A stretch of DNA of 64,000 bases from Parus major (Eukaryota > Chordata > Aves > Passeriformes > Paridae): positions 130,334,700-130,398,699 of the forward strand of contig NC_031769.1 in assembly GCF_001522545.3 (NCBI RefSeq), given 5' to 3'. Shown here in pieces: positions 17,614-30,600 of this stretch. The notes below the pieces were generated by a model, which was not told the origin of the DNA, did no database searches, and saw only the letters and a list, made by a program, of their open reading frames with translations. Every line of letters begins with the position of its first letter. The first letter of the stretch is position 1. Both the position numbers and the translations under genes were made by a program.

Positions 17614-19344
17614 ATGTGAAACAGAAAAACAGGGGTGCCTTCCCATGTCTCTTCATTCTCAGTTTCTGAGTGATTCTGTCATTTTGAGAGTGAAAACAAT
17701 CCTGTATTCTGCTCCAGAAGGATCAACCCAGGAAGGTATGAGTGTCTCAAAACAGATCACAGAAAATTCTGCTGCTAATTAGCTTTGGCTTCCCTGATTT
17801 TCTGTATAATTTTATGTTTGCTCCACCTTCATAGATGAAGCCTTCTGCTACTGTAGCCAAATGCTACAGTATGGCGCAGTTTGGTGCTCCAGTCCCATTT
17901 TGGGACTGGAGCAACAAATTGAAAGGCTTTCTTTTCTGCATTTTGTTCCCTTGGAAAGGGATTTGCCTCCATGAATTACCCAATGTCCAGTTACCTGTAC
18001 CTGCCGCTCATCTCTGCTCTTCAATTTTCCTGCCTATCCCCTTTCCATCTTTGTTCTTATTGCTGGGTCCACATGAAAACCATTTTTTTTTATAGCCAGA
18101 ATGTACCACTAATTCCCACTGCCAGGGAGCAAACAGGAGCCCTGACATGTATTGCTTGGCTTGTCAGACAGCAGGGTTGTATGGTGAAAAACTGCGGAAG
18201 GCAGGAACACACAACTGGTTGTGCAACTCCCTTCCCTGAAGGGAAGAGTTTACTGTTACCTAAGCAGAGCAAGTCCAAGCAGCCAGCACCCTGTGCTCCT
18301 TCCACACTGCTGTCTCTTGCCTGTGCTGTGAGGGAAGAAAATGGGGGGAAGGAGATGGCCTGGAAATGCTGTGTCCTGCCTAAGACAACAGGCTGCTAGC
18401 ACATTGTGCAGGCAGGCCATAGATTTGGGCCATCTCCAAGCACCTCTGAGCTACCTGCAAGAAATGCTTGATGCCAGCTGAAGAGCCATGGGGAAAAGTG
18501 AACCCAGTTGAACCCAGCTGCCTGTGTGGGTGAACCTCTCACTGCCAGGCCTGCTGCTGGTGGTGAGGCACTCTGCGGCTCCCCTTTCCCCCACTGTTCA
18601 CAACACATGCATCTGCAAATTGCTTCTCTTCATCCCCCTTTTCCCCCTTTGCAAAATGGTCAGAGCAAGAGTCCTATCCAAGAGTTTCCTGTTCTCTGAG
18701 GAAGTGAATAAAAAAGTAAAAAAAAATTTCTTTAATTATTGTATTGTTTCTTGCTTAGCCTCCTGACAGATCCCTAGCTGTTTGCTTGGACCATTTGAAG
18801 ACCCTTGGTTGCTGCCCCATTCTCTGCTCACACAGAAGTTTGTGGCCAGGTTGTGATTGCTGAACATGAATCACCTGTTCTCTAGAGCCTGACAGTTTCC
18901 CGTGTCCCAGTCCTTCTCCTGCAAACAGCTACCAGACAGATTGTTTTAAGCCACAACTTGTTTTAAGCCACAGCCATACTTTTTAAGCATTCCATATTGT
19001 TAGTATGGAGATTATGCAAGAGTTTTTCTTCTCAGTCACTAATGAAATCAGCCTGAAAGGCAAACTGGAAGCAGAGGGGTCCCAGCTTGGTCTTATTTGG
19101 TGTAGAATGTCCCATGCCTCATCAAGGTGCTGGAGCACATTCTGCCTCCATGTGCTGCTCATGAACTGGATTGTGTTTTGAATCTCCACCTGGGGATGAT
19201 TCCCAGACTGAAAACCAGTAGGTATCACACCTACCTCCTTATGACCTTCACACAGGTGGTGGAGACAAAGTTTGGCTTGGTTGTGAAGCCAGGCGTGAGT
19301 ATCTGGACTAAATACAGATCTGAGGCAGGCAAGTTAGCAAGTTA
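17614..19344. other. Intergenic DNA with two adjacent hairpins
   Basis: Unique sequence between two CR1 fragments. It contains inverted repeats at 17849-17871 and 17880-17918, described under findings. No supported gene. Confidence 0.65.
17880..17918. repeat. Near-perfect inverted repeat with 3-base loop
   Basis: Arms GCTCCAGTCCCA (17886-17897) and TGGGACTGGAGC (17901-17912) are perfectly complementary around TTT. Pairing extends outward to 17880/17918 with one mismatch. A separate 9-bp inverted repeat, TACTGTAGC/GCTACAGTA with a 5-base loop, lies just before it at 17849-17871. Confidence 0.9.
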
Positions 19345-19590
19345 GTCATAGAATAGAATCATAGAATAGGTTGTGTTAGAAGGAGCCTCTTATAATAATC
19401 TTGTCCAACCCTGCTGCCAGAGACAGGGACATCTTCAAGTATAGGGAGGTTTCTCAGAACTCCAAGCTGATCTTGAATATTTCCAAGGATGGGACATCCA
19501 TTACATCTCTGCACAACTGTTCTAGTGTTTTGCTACCCTCACCATAAAAAAATTCTTCATTATATCTTAAGTTCTATCCCATATGCTGAG
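19345..19590 (-). mobile_element. CR1 LINE 3' fragment, minus orientation
   Basis: The plus strand starts TCATAGAATAGAATCATAGA, the reverse complement of the CR1 terminal repeats. It is followed by TTGTCCAACCCTGCTGCCAG, GGGACATCTTCAAG, ATGGGACATCCATTACATCT, CTACCCTCACCATAAAAAA and TTCTTCATTATATCTTAA, the antisense of the CR1 C-terminal coding and UTR region. About 245 bases survive. Confidence 0.9.
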
Positions 19591-22500
19591 CTTGGCTTGA
19601 CCCTACACAATGTAACACATTTCAGATTACCAAAGTTCCTAAATTGCTCCAAATTGGCCATTATCTGAACCATCTAATGTGACTAATGTGCTCTTCATGC
19701 TGCCAGTGAAGTGTGCTAGTGTGAAACCCAAAAGGAAGTGGGAACCACTCAAGAATACTAAGCTGGGTCTGGATCTTTGTCTGTCCCTTACCATGAGGGT
19801 TTTGCAATTAAGTGCTCATGTACACCCATGTCTCTCAATGTCTTTGAAAAAATATGTAAGCAACAGAATGGTGCTCAGGCTGTTTCCTTCACTATTCTCC
19901 ATGAATGTAGTTGGCACCCTTAACAAAGTTGTCCCAAAATGAATGAATAGTTGGTAATCTCTGTTTCCAGCTTTGGTGTGAGAGCCAGCCCAAAGAGGGT
20001 CTCCTGGCTTCGCTGGCTCCCCTCCTACCATTCTTTAGTCCACTATCCTAGTGGTGGTACAAAGGCTTTCTCCCTGCTGTGAGCAGGGATGATCACACCT
20101 AAGGCTACATTTCTATTCCATTATCTCAAGTGTTAGTTCAACCAGTTAAAAACAGTTACCTTCTCCTTCTCTCCCCCTGTGCATTTCAGATATTGCACCA
20201 GGAAAATCTGTGTTTCTCAGAAGAGCCTTGTTCTCCACTGCTGTTTTGACCAGGATCAGGTTGGTGGTAGCCTGCCTGCTGCATCCTCCAGAAGTGCTCA
20301 GCCTGGGGCCTGCCTTGCCTGAGCAGGGGGCAGAGGGCTGACAGGGATTTTCTAGCTGTGCCCTGCCTTCTATGTCACAGTTAACCTCTTGGAGCCTGAA
20401 GGAGGTGACCAGAGGTACTGGTGCCAAGATGCAACTCCCAGGCACTACTACTGCCGCTATTTATAATTTCCCTTGCATGTGCCATGTGGATAAGATAATA
20501 GGATAGCTGTTCTGCTAAGCAAGCTGTATTTGTTTTTACCACTGAAATATCTTGCTTTGTCATGGTTTCCTTACCTTAATAAGAAGCTTTCTTTTTATTG
20601 TTAATTAAATGTCTCACTAATTTCTGTAAACAAGGAGGGTGAGGCACATGTGAGAGAAACTTAAAACATATTCAGTGAAATCCAGTGTCACAGAGCAGAG
20701 GTGTAGAGACTGCGAACTGACCATGACTCACCACTTCATCAGTCTGAAGAACCACATCCAGAGAGGGCAGTATTTGCCATTTGATGGCTCCTCCTTTGTG
20801 CACTGTTGGTGGCCTGATCCAGAGGTTACTGGCTCCTTATACTGACTTCTGTGGGAATCTTCGTGTGCTTTTTTGTCCCTTTGCAGGACCAAGGTTGGAG
20901 TGCTTTGTGTGCTAAATGACAGAACCTGCCAGGTAGACCTGTCTAGTCATTAGTTTCTCTGACAGCAACAAGGTTTGAAACATTTCTCTGAAATCCAGTA
21001 ACAATCCAGAAGGGAACGAGATCCTATCTGCAAGAGCTTGCCTGGAGAGCTGAATGGAAAATTATAGCCCTATAACACTATTTACAAAAGACTAGTGCAA
21101 GAACTTTTTGGCTAATTAATACTGCCTACCTTGTCTTTTGAAAAGCAGAACTGTAATTTACAGAGGAGCTTGATCCGGAAGCTGGGATCTCAAAAATTGC
21201 ATATGTTCCTGTAAACATCTGATTCATGTCCAAAATTTTCTGCTAGTTTCCACTTCACTGTATCTCAGGACTGAATGTGGGAAGACGGGCTCTGCTTCCC
21301 TGAAGTTCAAGCTGTGTGGGTCTGGTCACCTCTCCTATTTCACCTGTACAGCTATTACTCCAGCCTGAATCCAACCTGTATTTACTTGATAGGCTGAATT
21401 CAAGCTGTTGGTTACAAGCCTATATCCTGAGAGGACCTTTCTCCCAGCAGTGTCAGAATCCTCCCTGCAGACCTAGGCAGCTTGTCACCCCAAAACAATA
21501 TGGGGTGGAAAGCCACATTTAGGGTGTGTAACAAAAAAGGGAATTTAAGAAAGCTGTCTCTCCTAACTTGTTGCCCTGTGATGTCTCGCATGCAGGTGAC
21601 CACAGCAATCCAGAGGAGCTTATTTTTTTGTTCAAAAAGCTGACTGCTCCTTTCCTGAGTTCTCCTTCAGCCTCCACTTTTTAAACAGTTGATTTTCATC
21701 CCCTTTCTGTGAGTAACAAATTAACGGCGCACAGATCTCACTGCGTTTACTGGTTCTCTGGCTTCCTTCCTGTTGCTTCACACCCTTTAAAGGTTTTAGA
21801 AGGTAACAGCAGAACAGGAAAGGTCGTCCTTAAATGCTGATCTCCCTTTGCTGATCTCCAAATGGCCGTGTCCTGCAACCTTCAATGGAGGAAAGGAAGG
21901 ATGTCACCAGGCTTTTAAATTCACTTCGTTTTCCTGGCAGCACTGCCCTTCTGCCCAGGGGAAGTTACATCTCTTGGGTCTCCTGCCATCCACTTTCTTG
22001 TGGCACAGGGCAGGAGACTGCTCTTTTCTCTGTGCAAAATGATTACTCTTGAGGACAGCTTCTCCTTTAAACCATGTGGTGCCATAAAGGAATGTCCAAG
22101 ATTGCTCCCAGTTGGATAGGAATAACTGAATCAAAAAGCCTCAACCTGCTTTCACCAGTCCATCCCCTCAGACATGTTCTCCAGGCATATCCCCAGAGCA
22201 CAGCCCCTCTCTCTGCAGGCTGCCAGGTGATGCTGCTGCTTGCAGGGCATCCTGCCCCTGGGCTGCATTTGGGCTAGGTGCAGGCAGAGGAGAGGCTGAT
22301 GTTGACATTACCACCTGCTGTGGTCCACCACTGCATGTCTCCTGTACCACCACACTGCTGGGGATGAGAGGGAATGAGGTGTGTGGGAACAGACAGCCTG
22401 TCCTGCAGGCACTGTGCTGTGACTGCTGGGGAATCACTGTGTTCATGCTCGTAACTCCACCATCAGCTTGTGACCAGTGACTAAATAACCTCAATTTTTT

Positions 22501-25500
22501 ACTATCCCAGCACATGAGCTCCTTTTTTAGCAAGACAATGTGGCCCCTGGGAGGCTCCAGCACTGATGAAGCAGCTGTCTTGCTGGATTTCCCCTCCTGC
22601 TGCTGATGAAAACCACTGCTTCCTTCCACAACCCCCTCCGGCCCAACCCTGTCCTGTTCCCTGGGGTAGCCAGATGCCTGCTGATCTCCCCAGTGCTACC
22701 TCCAGCCCCTGCTAAAGATACCAAGTCCCCCACACCATTTTTTGCTCCTGATCTCTTGCATCCCTAGGTGAAGGACAAAGGAAAAAACTGGTATGTGTGA
22801 AATGCTCTGAGGGAAGTCTCGGTGTGGCACAAGGAGAAGAGGGTTTCAGGGCTCCTGACAGCAGCTGGGCACCGCACCTGAGCAGCACTTGGGTACGTTG
22901 CTGTTGGTCTTGCTCCAAGCAGAGGTACTGGAGTGATGGGCAGGCACATGGCAACTTCATCTCTCTTACATAATTCCTTTTTGTGCTGGGTAATCTACCT
23001 GGCTATGTTCAAAAGGATGCTGGTGGCTTTCTGAAGGCAAATAAATACATGTGCTCCATCAAGAGTGATGCTGCCTCTCTTCTTCCACATGGGGGGGGGG
23101 GGGGGGGGGGTGGAGGGGGGGAGGGTGAGGCCAAATCAATCATTTAGTGCTGATTAATAAGGAAGAAAAGGAAAGCTGGCTCAGGTAACATATCCATGCA
23201 CTCTGAGTACCTGAGCACAGAGTGTTCAGGTCAGGGTGCTCCTCAGTCACGGCCTCAGACACATGGAGTAAGCTGTTCCTGGCTGCTTCTAAGTAGACAG
23301 CACAAAAGCATCAGGGTTGGGCAGGGTTGGCCTTGGGCAGGAAGGAATAGGGACCAGGTGCGGAGGGGCAGGGTCAGTGAAGCGCAGTCACCCCACGGGG
23401 TGCTGGCCTTGGGAACATATCTCAGTTCTCCCTGGTTCTCAGACATTTATGCTTCATCACTTTGATTCCTCTTTTTCAGCATTCCAACCTGCACAGTGGC
23501 AAAGGCAGTGCTGCAGCAGTTTCAGGTCTGCTTGGCTGTTTTCAGTGCCCGTGGCAAACAGACCCCAGAGCTGCTTGGTTATGGTGCAAAACCATGGGGC
23601 TACTCTAACCTCAGGAGCTCAGCTCAGCTCCCAGAAAGCAGAGTTGCCTCTGCAGGTCTGACCTTGTCTGTTGAGATGGTATCAGATTCCCTTTGTTATA
23701 GACTGAGGGCTGGGATACACTTCTCTTCAGCAGGGAGCTCTGGTATGTTTCGTCCAATGTTGAAATTGAAGGCATTGCTGGTGGGAAGTGCTGCCTGTTT
23801 GGGTGAATGGGACCTGTATGCACACCTGAAGAGGCTCATTAATATGGGAAAATCCACTGATGCCCAGACTGAGAGGCCTCTGAGAACCAAATTTTTGTCC
23901 TTCACATCCTGACCTCTGACTGCAGCAGCACTCCCTCAGCTCAGCTTACATCTGAAACATTAAAGTCTTTGGCTAGAGTCCTGTCTTGCAAAGGAAAGGT
24001 AGGGACAGACCTTGTGAAAGTCTTTCCTATAATGGGAGCATCTTAATGTGAGTTTGCTGAATAGGAATAACCTGGTATCTCTTCTGTGCTGCCTTACAAA
24101 CAGCACCAAAGTGCTAACTTTTTCTTAACACAATATTTTGTCACTTCATTTATTAGTGGGAGCAAGACTTACAGGTGCTAGGCTTGTAAGCCCTCCTACC
24201 TCCAGAGAAGTTGCCTGTACCTGGCACTTTGACAGAGGCAGCCTGAGACAGCCCACACAGCTCTTCCTTGCCCAGCATGCCAGGGGTAAGGCTGCTTGGG
24301 AAAGCTGGAAAGAGCAACACAGTGTATTTGCTGCATTATTTTAAGCACAAATTTGATTGTTTTCCATGTGGATGTGAAGACATGAAACATGGTGTAATTT
24401 ATGGTTATGTTAAAATTGCAGGGCATGAGCTGCTAAGGTGGCCAATGGTTGAGTATCAGAGCAGGCTGCAGGTCGGATTACAGCAGGCATTGAAGTTTGA
24501 GGAATACTCAAGGGCAGGTTCCTCTTGATCCTCCAATCTATGTGACATTTGGTAAGGTCTACATGGAGATGCATTACTCACACCCTGCTTTCAGTGGGAG
24601 AAATTGCTCTGGGCTTCCCTAGGAGTGTCATGGGCAGGAGTGGGTGGGGACTGAGAGCAGGTCACAAGAACAGTCCTTGCGGTGCCATATATACATACCT
24701 CTGTCAGCTTAATGAAAGCCTAATAATTAGGATTGCCATTTTCTTTATTTTTAATTATGAGGTAGCACTTTATTGTAGTGGGCAAAAGTAACCCTGTAAT
24801 TAGCTTGTATGATTACTCTGTTATTAGTCAGCCTCTGATGCTGCAGATACCCAGGAGAACCCTTGTCAGGCTGTCACAGGGCTACGTGAGTTGGGTGGGA
24901 CCCCTGGCAAAAATCCCACCCTACTACTGAGACCATGCACAAACCTGGCAGGGATGAGGACAGCACAAGGCTCCCAGCACAAGTGGGATGACCTCCAGCA
25001 GTGAGATGTTGCCAGCCAAAAGACTTTATCTCAGATTCTCTGGGCTGCTGAGGCCTCACCATCCTGCATCCCCAGTGCTCCCAGTCTGATTTCTTTGACC
25101 TGCAGAGGCACAGGCTGGATTTCCCAGCTCCAAGGCCCCACCATATTGATATTCCATGCTCACTGGGAGCAGCCTCCTGCCAGAGGGTATTGCTTAGCAA
25201 TATCAAACTGTTGAGGGCATGGGCTGAGAAATTAATGCTTTATAAAACAAATCACTTAAGAAGGAAAGAATGAAAGGAGGCAGAAGGCTACTGTGAGCAG
25301 CCCTGTGCTTCTCAGCCATCTGACCCCAGACCCCAGCTTGTGCTGGTGCCTGGGGTTGTTCCTCCCCAAGGACAGGAGGTGGCATTGCCTCTGCCCAGGC
25401 AGGTTGCAGCCTGCTTACCTTGTTTGGATCTGAAAGACTGAGAAATTTATCTGGTCACTGCAGCGAGAACCAAAGAAGCTTTCCCAGGCAGGAGGCAAGA

Positions 25501-28500
25501 GAGTGGTGCACTGGTGCAGGGAGCAGCTTGGCATCGATGCCAAGGTGCATGCAGGCTCACAGCTGTGCTGAAAACATGATGGATGGGTTAATTTTGCCTT
25601 CTGTTGGGCAGGAGCAAACCCTGTTCTCAGCTTAGCTGCCACTGCTGCCTGCATCCCACGCTCTGCTGGGCTTGCGGGGGGTTTCTTGTCCCCTCCTCTC
25701 ACCCCCGCCAGGTTTGCTTCTTTAGCTGAGCCATTCCGGGGGCCGGCTGGTATTTCAGTCACTGAAGAAATTAGTAACTGATTTATGTAACATCTTGTGT
25801 GACTGACTGCAGGGTCTTCACAGAGAGACAACTGCAAACAAATGTCCTATTAGCAGAATAAGAAAAAGGAGCCCAGAACATACCCCACAGTGAACAGTGG
25901 AATCACACTGCAAGGCCAGATGCCACTTTGCTGCCGTGCAGTGGCACCTGTACCCGTGTGCCATGGCCATGTCCTGTTTCACTGCAGCTCAGCTCTGCAG
26001 GAGAGGCCCAGCAGCCATGTTACCATGTTCTTTCCAGGGCTGACCAGAGCTGGCTCTCACCTTGAAAAGGAGTTTCTGGTCTCCTCTGTTTCTCCAGATG
26101 TCAGGCATGTCCCAGCATCACAGCACTGAGCACTGAGGTGCTGTGTCTCCCAGGACGTGCTCAGGCTGGTGTCACCCACCAGCAACACTTCTCCTGCTGC
26201 CCCTGCCCAGCTGCATCAGTGCCCAGCAGACACAGGAGCTGCAGCTCAGCAGGTGCTGGATGCTGTTGGCTCTCGCTCCTCCTCCTGGCTCCTTGCTGAG
26301 ACTTTGGTGTCTGTCTCTCATCTCTGGTCATCAATGCTTATGGTTGGGCAGAAGGGATAGTCACCCCACACATCCATGGGGAAACCTGGGCAGACCAATT
26401 CTGGGACATCAGATTCTGCATCTCTCCCTGACTCTCCTGGGGCTGAAGCTTCCAGCTTGGATGGTCCAGGGGTTATTCTGAGTCTGCCCGTGTCCCTGGG
26501 CCACTGATGGTGGAGCTGATCCCTGTGCAGGAATGGAAACCCCACTGGTTCAGCAGCGGTGGGCAGGAAGGCTGAGCAACATGCCAGCATCCCTCTCAGC
26601 AGCTGTGGTTCAGTAGCAAAGGAAATAACAAAGAAATGCTTGCAAAATAAAAATGCTTTTGATGTGAATAGAAATGTTTATAATAATCTGGATTTTTTTT
26701 TCAGGTAAATAAGGCACAGAAAATGTGTTTTGTCAAAGTGACACACAGCAAGCACTAGTAGGTGTAGCCATCTCAGGATAAAAGGAACAGAAGCCACTCA
26801 CTTGATGAACCTGAAAGCTTTCTTAGAATTACAAAAGGAATAAATGATCTTAATCATATTAACTCCTGGGTGGTCGCCTGAGTCTTTGTGAGCAGTATTC
26901 ATCACATCCCAGACAGTGTAGTTTTAAACTCTCACAAAAGGCAACTTCAGATGATCTCACGAGTCTCCTTTTCAGCAGTGTAAATTATTGCTAACACCCA
27001 AAAGGCTGGGATTTAACCCCAACATGAGCGTGCCCATTTCAGCAAACCTCAGTGTGGAAGGACAACTGCTGCTCTTGGTGGTGAAGGAGCACTCTGTGGC
27101 AGCCTCCCAGGGCCTCTGCCACAGCCTCAGCATCCACAAGTGTCTCTCAGGGGATATGGTGGTTGACAGCTGGTGAGGGGAGCAGAGGGGCTGCAGGAGC
27201 TGGGACATTCACTTCTGCCATGCCAGCAGCTGGACAGGAGATGTGGCCCCTCCTCGTGCCCCCCACAGGTACTGTTCAGGACAGTGCTTCTTGCCCAAGG
27301 TCATGGAAGCTTAGCACAGCATCAGCCAAGCAGCTGCAATCCTAACATCAACTGCTGAAGCTGCTATATCATCATGTTTATAAAGCATGAAAAACAATGT
27401 CTGGATTGTACCTTTCCCTCTGGCAGTGTTTTTTCAAAGCAATTTCTCAGACTGTCTTGCTCTCAGGTGAGAGGTGCCACTAAATTTTTGCCATACTGAC
27501 ATCGATTTGGCAGCTGTTGCCAGTCTTCTTGATGGTGAAATGAAAGTTCTTCACCAAAGGACTTATTCAAATGCAAAATGAATTAGGCTTTTTTTATCTC
27601 ACTGCACATGTACTTCAGGAATTTAGGAATATTAAGAACCCCTAGAGACTACCTTCTTTTCAGTTACCATGGTTCATCTCGACAAGCAGCAACCCCCTCA
27701 CTTGCAGGCAATGCCAGAGTTTTGGTTTTTGATGAGGGCAGGTGGGAACAATCCTGTGTTGTTTCTGGAAGAGGTGCTCGAGTCTGGGCACCTCAGTGTG
27801 TGAAGTACTGTGAAGGGCAATGGAAACAAATTAATCCTCCACTCTCCCTTTCCCATCCCCTTTCCTGCAACTGAGCTGGTAGGAGATGGCAAACACTGTA
27901 AAATTCAGTTTATTCACCCAGGATCCTGGCTATGTATCATGGAGAGATTATCAAGTGAAAATGCACCAAGAGATGCTATGCCCAACATTTATGATCTAAA
28001 CTTGTTCTGATACAATGTAAGGGTTGTTTCCCTACAAACCTCTCACGGCTTCTGCCTCCAGCTCATCCTGGTTATTGCAGCATGCCCCCAAAATCATAAT
28101 CCTGCAGCAAATGTTAAGAGATCTCACCAGCATGTTGTTTTCATTAACTAACAACACAACAGGAGAATGAGAGAAACTCTTTTACGAAAACCCTTCATAT
28201 GTATTGCTTATAAAGAGAAAGTTCACCTTTCTCTTTCCTTTTGGGAAAAAAAAATGATGAAGCAAAGTGTTTTTTTATTGCCTAACCTAGTTTCTTTTCA
28301 AGAATAGAAAAAACTGTAAACATTTTTAGCCTCAATTTATATCTTATGCAGGAGTAGAGTGTATGCAGGACAGGATCCAGCAGTGAGTGACCTCTGCTTC
28401 ACACAGGAGTGGCTCATGGATGAATCAGTCTGGTTTAGATCATAAATGCTCAAACAAAATATGGCTTTCCTCCATGGGATGGAGCAGCTGAGTACTGCAT

Positions 28501-30600
28501 GTGGCTGTTGCAAATTTGCAGGATCAGGCTCTGCATGCAGGCTGTGTTCCCTAAAGGACTGTGATCACAAAGGGTGGGCCCCCAGTACTGGTGCTGAGCC
28601 TCATGCCCTTGCAATCAGGGACCTCACTGCAGAAAATACAGCTTGGTTTTCAGCTGCATCACTTTTCTGATTGAGAAACTACATAAAGAGATGCATAGGA
28701 TAGCCCAGTCCTCCTGGGAAAGAAAAATCAGGACTGTAAATCTTATCCTGCAGTGTAAACTACAACTTTTGTCCTGATGCTTTTGATCTCCATCTGCAGC
28801 ACATACTTTCTACCCTGTTGAGCTTCCAACACAGTTTTTCTGAAAGACAACAGCAAGGCCTGTGCTGATTTCAGAAACAGCCAATTCCCTGCCTGGGATT
28901 CGGCACAGCACAGTGCAAGGACCAGCCTCTGTACCTGGCCTGTCCTGCCTGTGTGGGAACTGCCTGGGGCAACAGGGCTCCTTCCCTTCATTTCACAGAG
29001 GAGAGGAGGTCGGTGTCCTGGCAAGCACCACTCCATGCAGGTAGCACCAACATGCTGCAGCCAGCTTTGAATTAATAAGAAAAATGTGTCCAGGTCCCAT
29101 TTGCAGGTTTCCTGAATATTCTGCTTGAATACTTACTCTCAGCAGCATTTGGATTTGCATGTATGACAGGTTGAATCAAAGGTTTATTGTCTGCACAGCT
29201 CCTCTGTTTTATCCAGAGATTATGATTTTGGCAATAAACAGCTTCTTGGGGCCCTGGGTTGTCTTGTAGGCACAAGGGTCACTGCAGGCACCAGCCCTGC
29301 CCTCCTGCTTCAGCCACAAAAGGACAGAATTGAAAGAAACCTGGAGGATTTTGCAGGAGCTGCTTTCCCCACTGCTTGGCAGCAAGGGAATTTGTTCTAA
29401 GAACAACAGGGTTAAGAATCTCCCTGCTCCTCGGAGTGTCATCTCCAGCCCTGCAGAGGGTGCCCTTCTGGAGCGCCTCATGCACACCAGCTGCAGGGCA
29501 CTGCTGCAGCTGCTCCCGGGACAGGGACAGGGACCTTTAAACACACCGAGCCTGGCACTGAGGTGGGGCCAAAGGCCAGTGGACAAGGCTGCACACACAA
29601 AACAGAGCAGGCATGAGCAAGATGCAGAGGGGCAGCTCCTCTGACTTCAGCCATCAAAAACATAGCTTCACTTGCCCATCACAGGAGGGAAGGGCATCTC
29701 CAGGAGATCCCTGTGTCTGTTGCATGCAGCATTAGTGACCCATGTAGAGGGACCCATTCTCTTCTGTTGGCTTTAGAGGGGGCCACAGGGATTACCACTA
29801 CCCAGCATCTTGAAACCTGCTCCTGGGGACAGGTGGAGGGGACGCTCCTGCTCTGCCTTTTCCATTTACAGTACAAAGTCCAAAGGTTAGATGCTTTACA
29901 GTTCAGCACCATGGCCTCTTCTATGGTTCAATGCTGAGGACTACTGTCCAGGGGTCTTTGGGCTCAAAACTACTCCATTAGGCTGGATGTAGTGTTGAAA
30001 TGTGGAGCCTGACACCCTTCTAGACCATGACCTACCACACCAGACACTTGCTGTCATGAGACAGATAATGATGCTTTCCTATAAGCAAGGCAAAAAGAAA
30101 GATTTTGGGTGTTCCGGATAGAAAACATGTTGCTGCTCTACCAAAAGCGCTAGAATTCATTATTGAATACAGAAAATGAAGTTTCAGTTTGAACTGCCAA
30201 CAGTGTTCATTTGCAGGCACCGAGGCTTTAGTACTTGAGACTCTGGACATTTCTCCACTGAGGTTACACATAGCAGAGGGAGCTGCCAGGCAGTTGTAGT
30301 CAGAGAAATGAACTTCAGCATCGTGTTCAGCCTCTGGAGGAATTCTGCAGGTGCACTGAACTACAGCTGAGAGCATCAGCCCCCAGGGCCTGTGTTTGCT
30401 ATGCCCTGTAGAGCCCAGCACATCATTTGCTACCATTATCAACAGCAGAAGCATTTCTTGAGAGGTTTTCCTCTTCTCTCATATAATTCTGCATTTTCTG
30501 AGAATTCTGAGAAACAACACGCCCTTCTCTCAGTACTCCATCTTCAGCTACAGAATAGTCAGACCTCAGCACAGCATATCAGGCTCTTCTCAGAGAGGCA
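19591..30600. other. Intergenic DNA, no gene supported
   Basis: Unique sequence of moderate GC content. It holds a homopolymer G tract at 23091 and an AT-rich block with clustered TAATTA-type motifs at 24690-24840. Open frames up to about 153 codons (22168-22629, minus) lack recognisable domains, and CpG-poor composition gives no promoter signal. Confidence 0.65.
23091..23127 (+). repeat. Poly-G tract (G20) with flanking G runs
   Basis: Twenty consecutive G residues (23091-23110) are followed by TGG, A, a run of 7 G, A and GGG. The composition is compatible with G-quadruplex formation on the plus strand. Tract length could also be affected by sequencing error. Confidence 0.9.

Noticed and set aside
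22168..22629. 153-codon minus-strand open frame
   Set aside because: No recognisable domain, signal peptide, splice context or promoter. Overlapping frames on the other strand are similarly open, as expected by chance in 30 kb of moderate-GC DNA.
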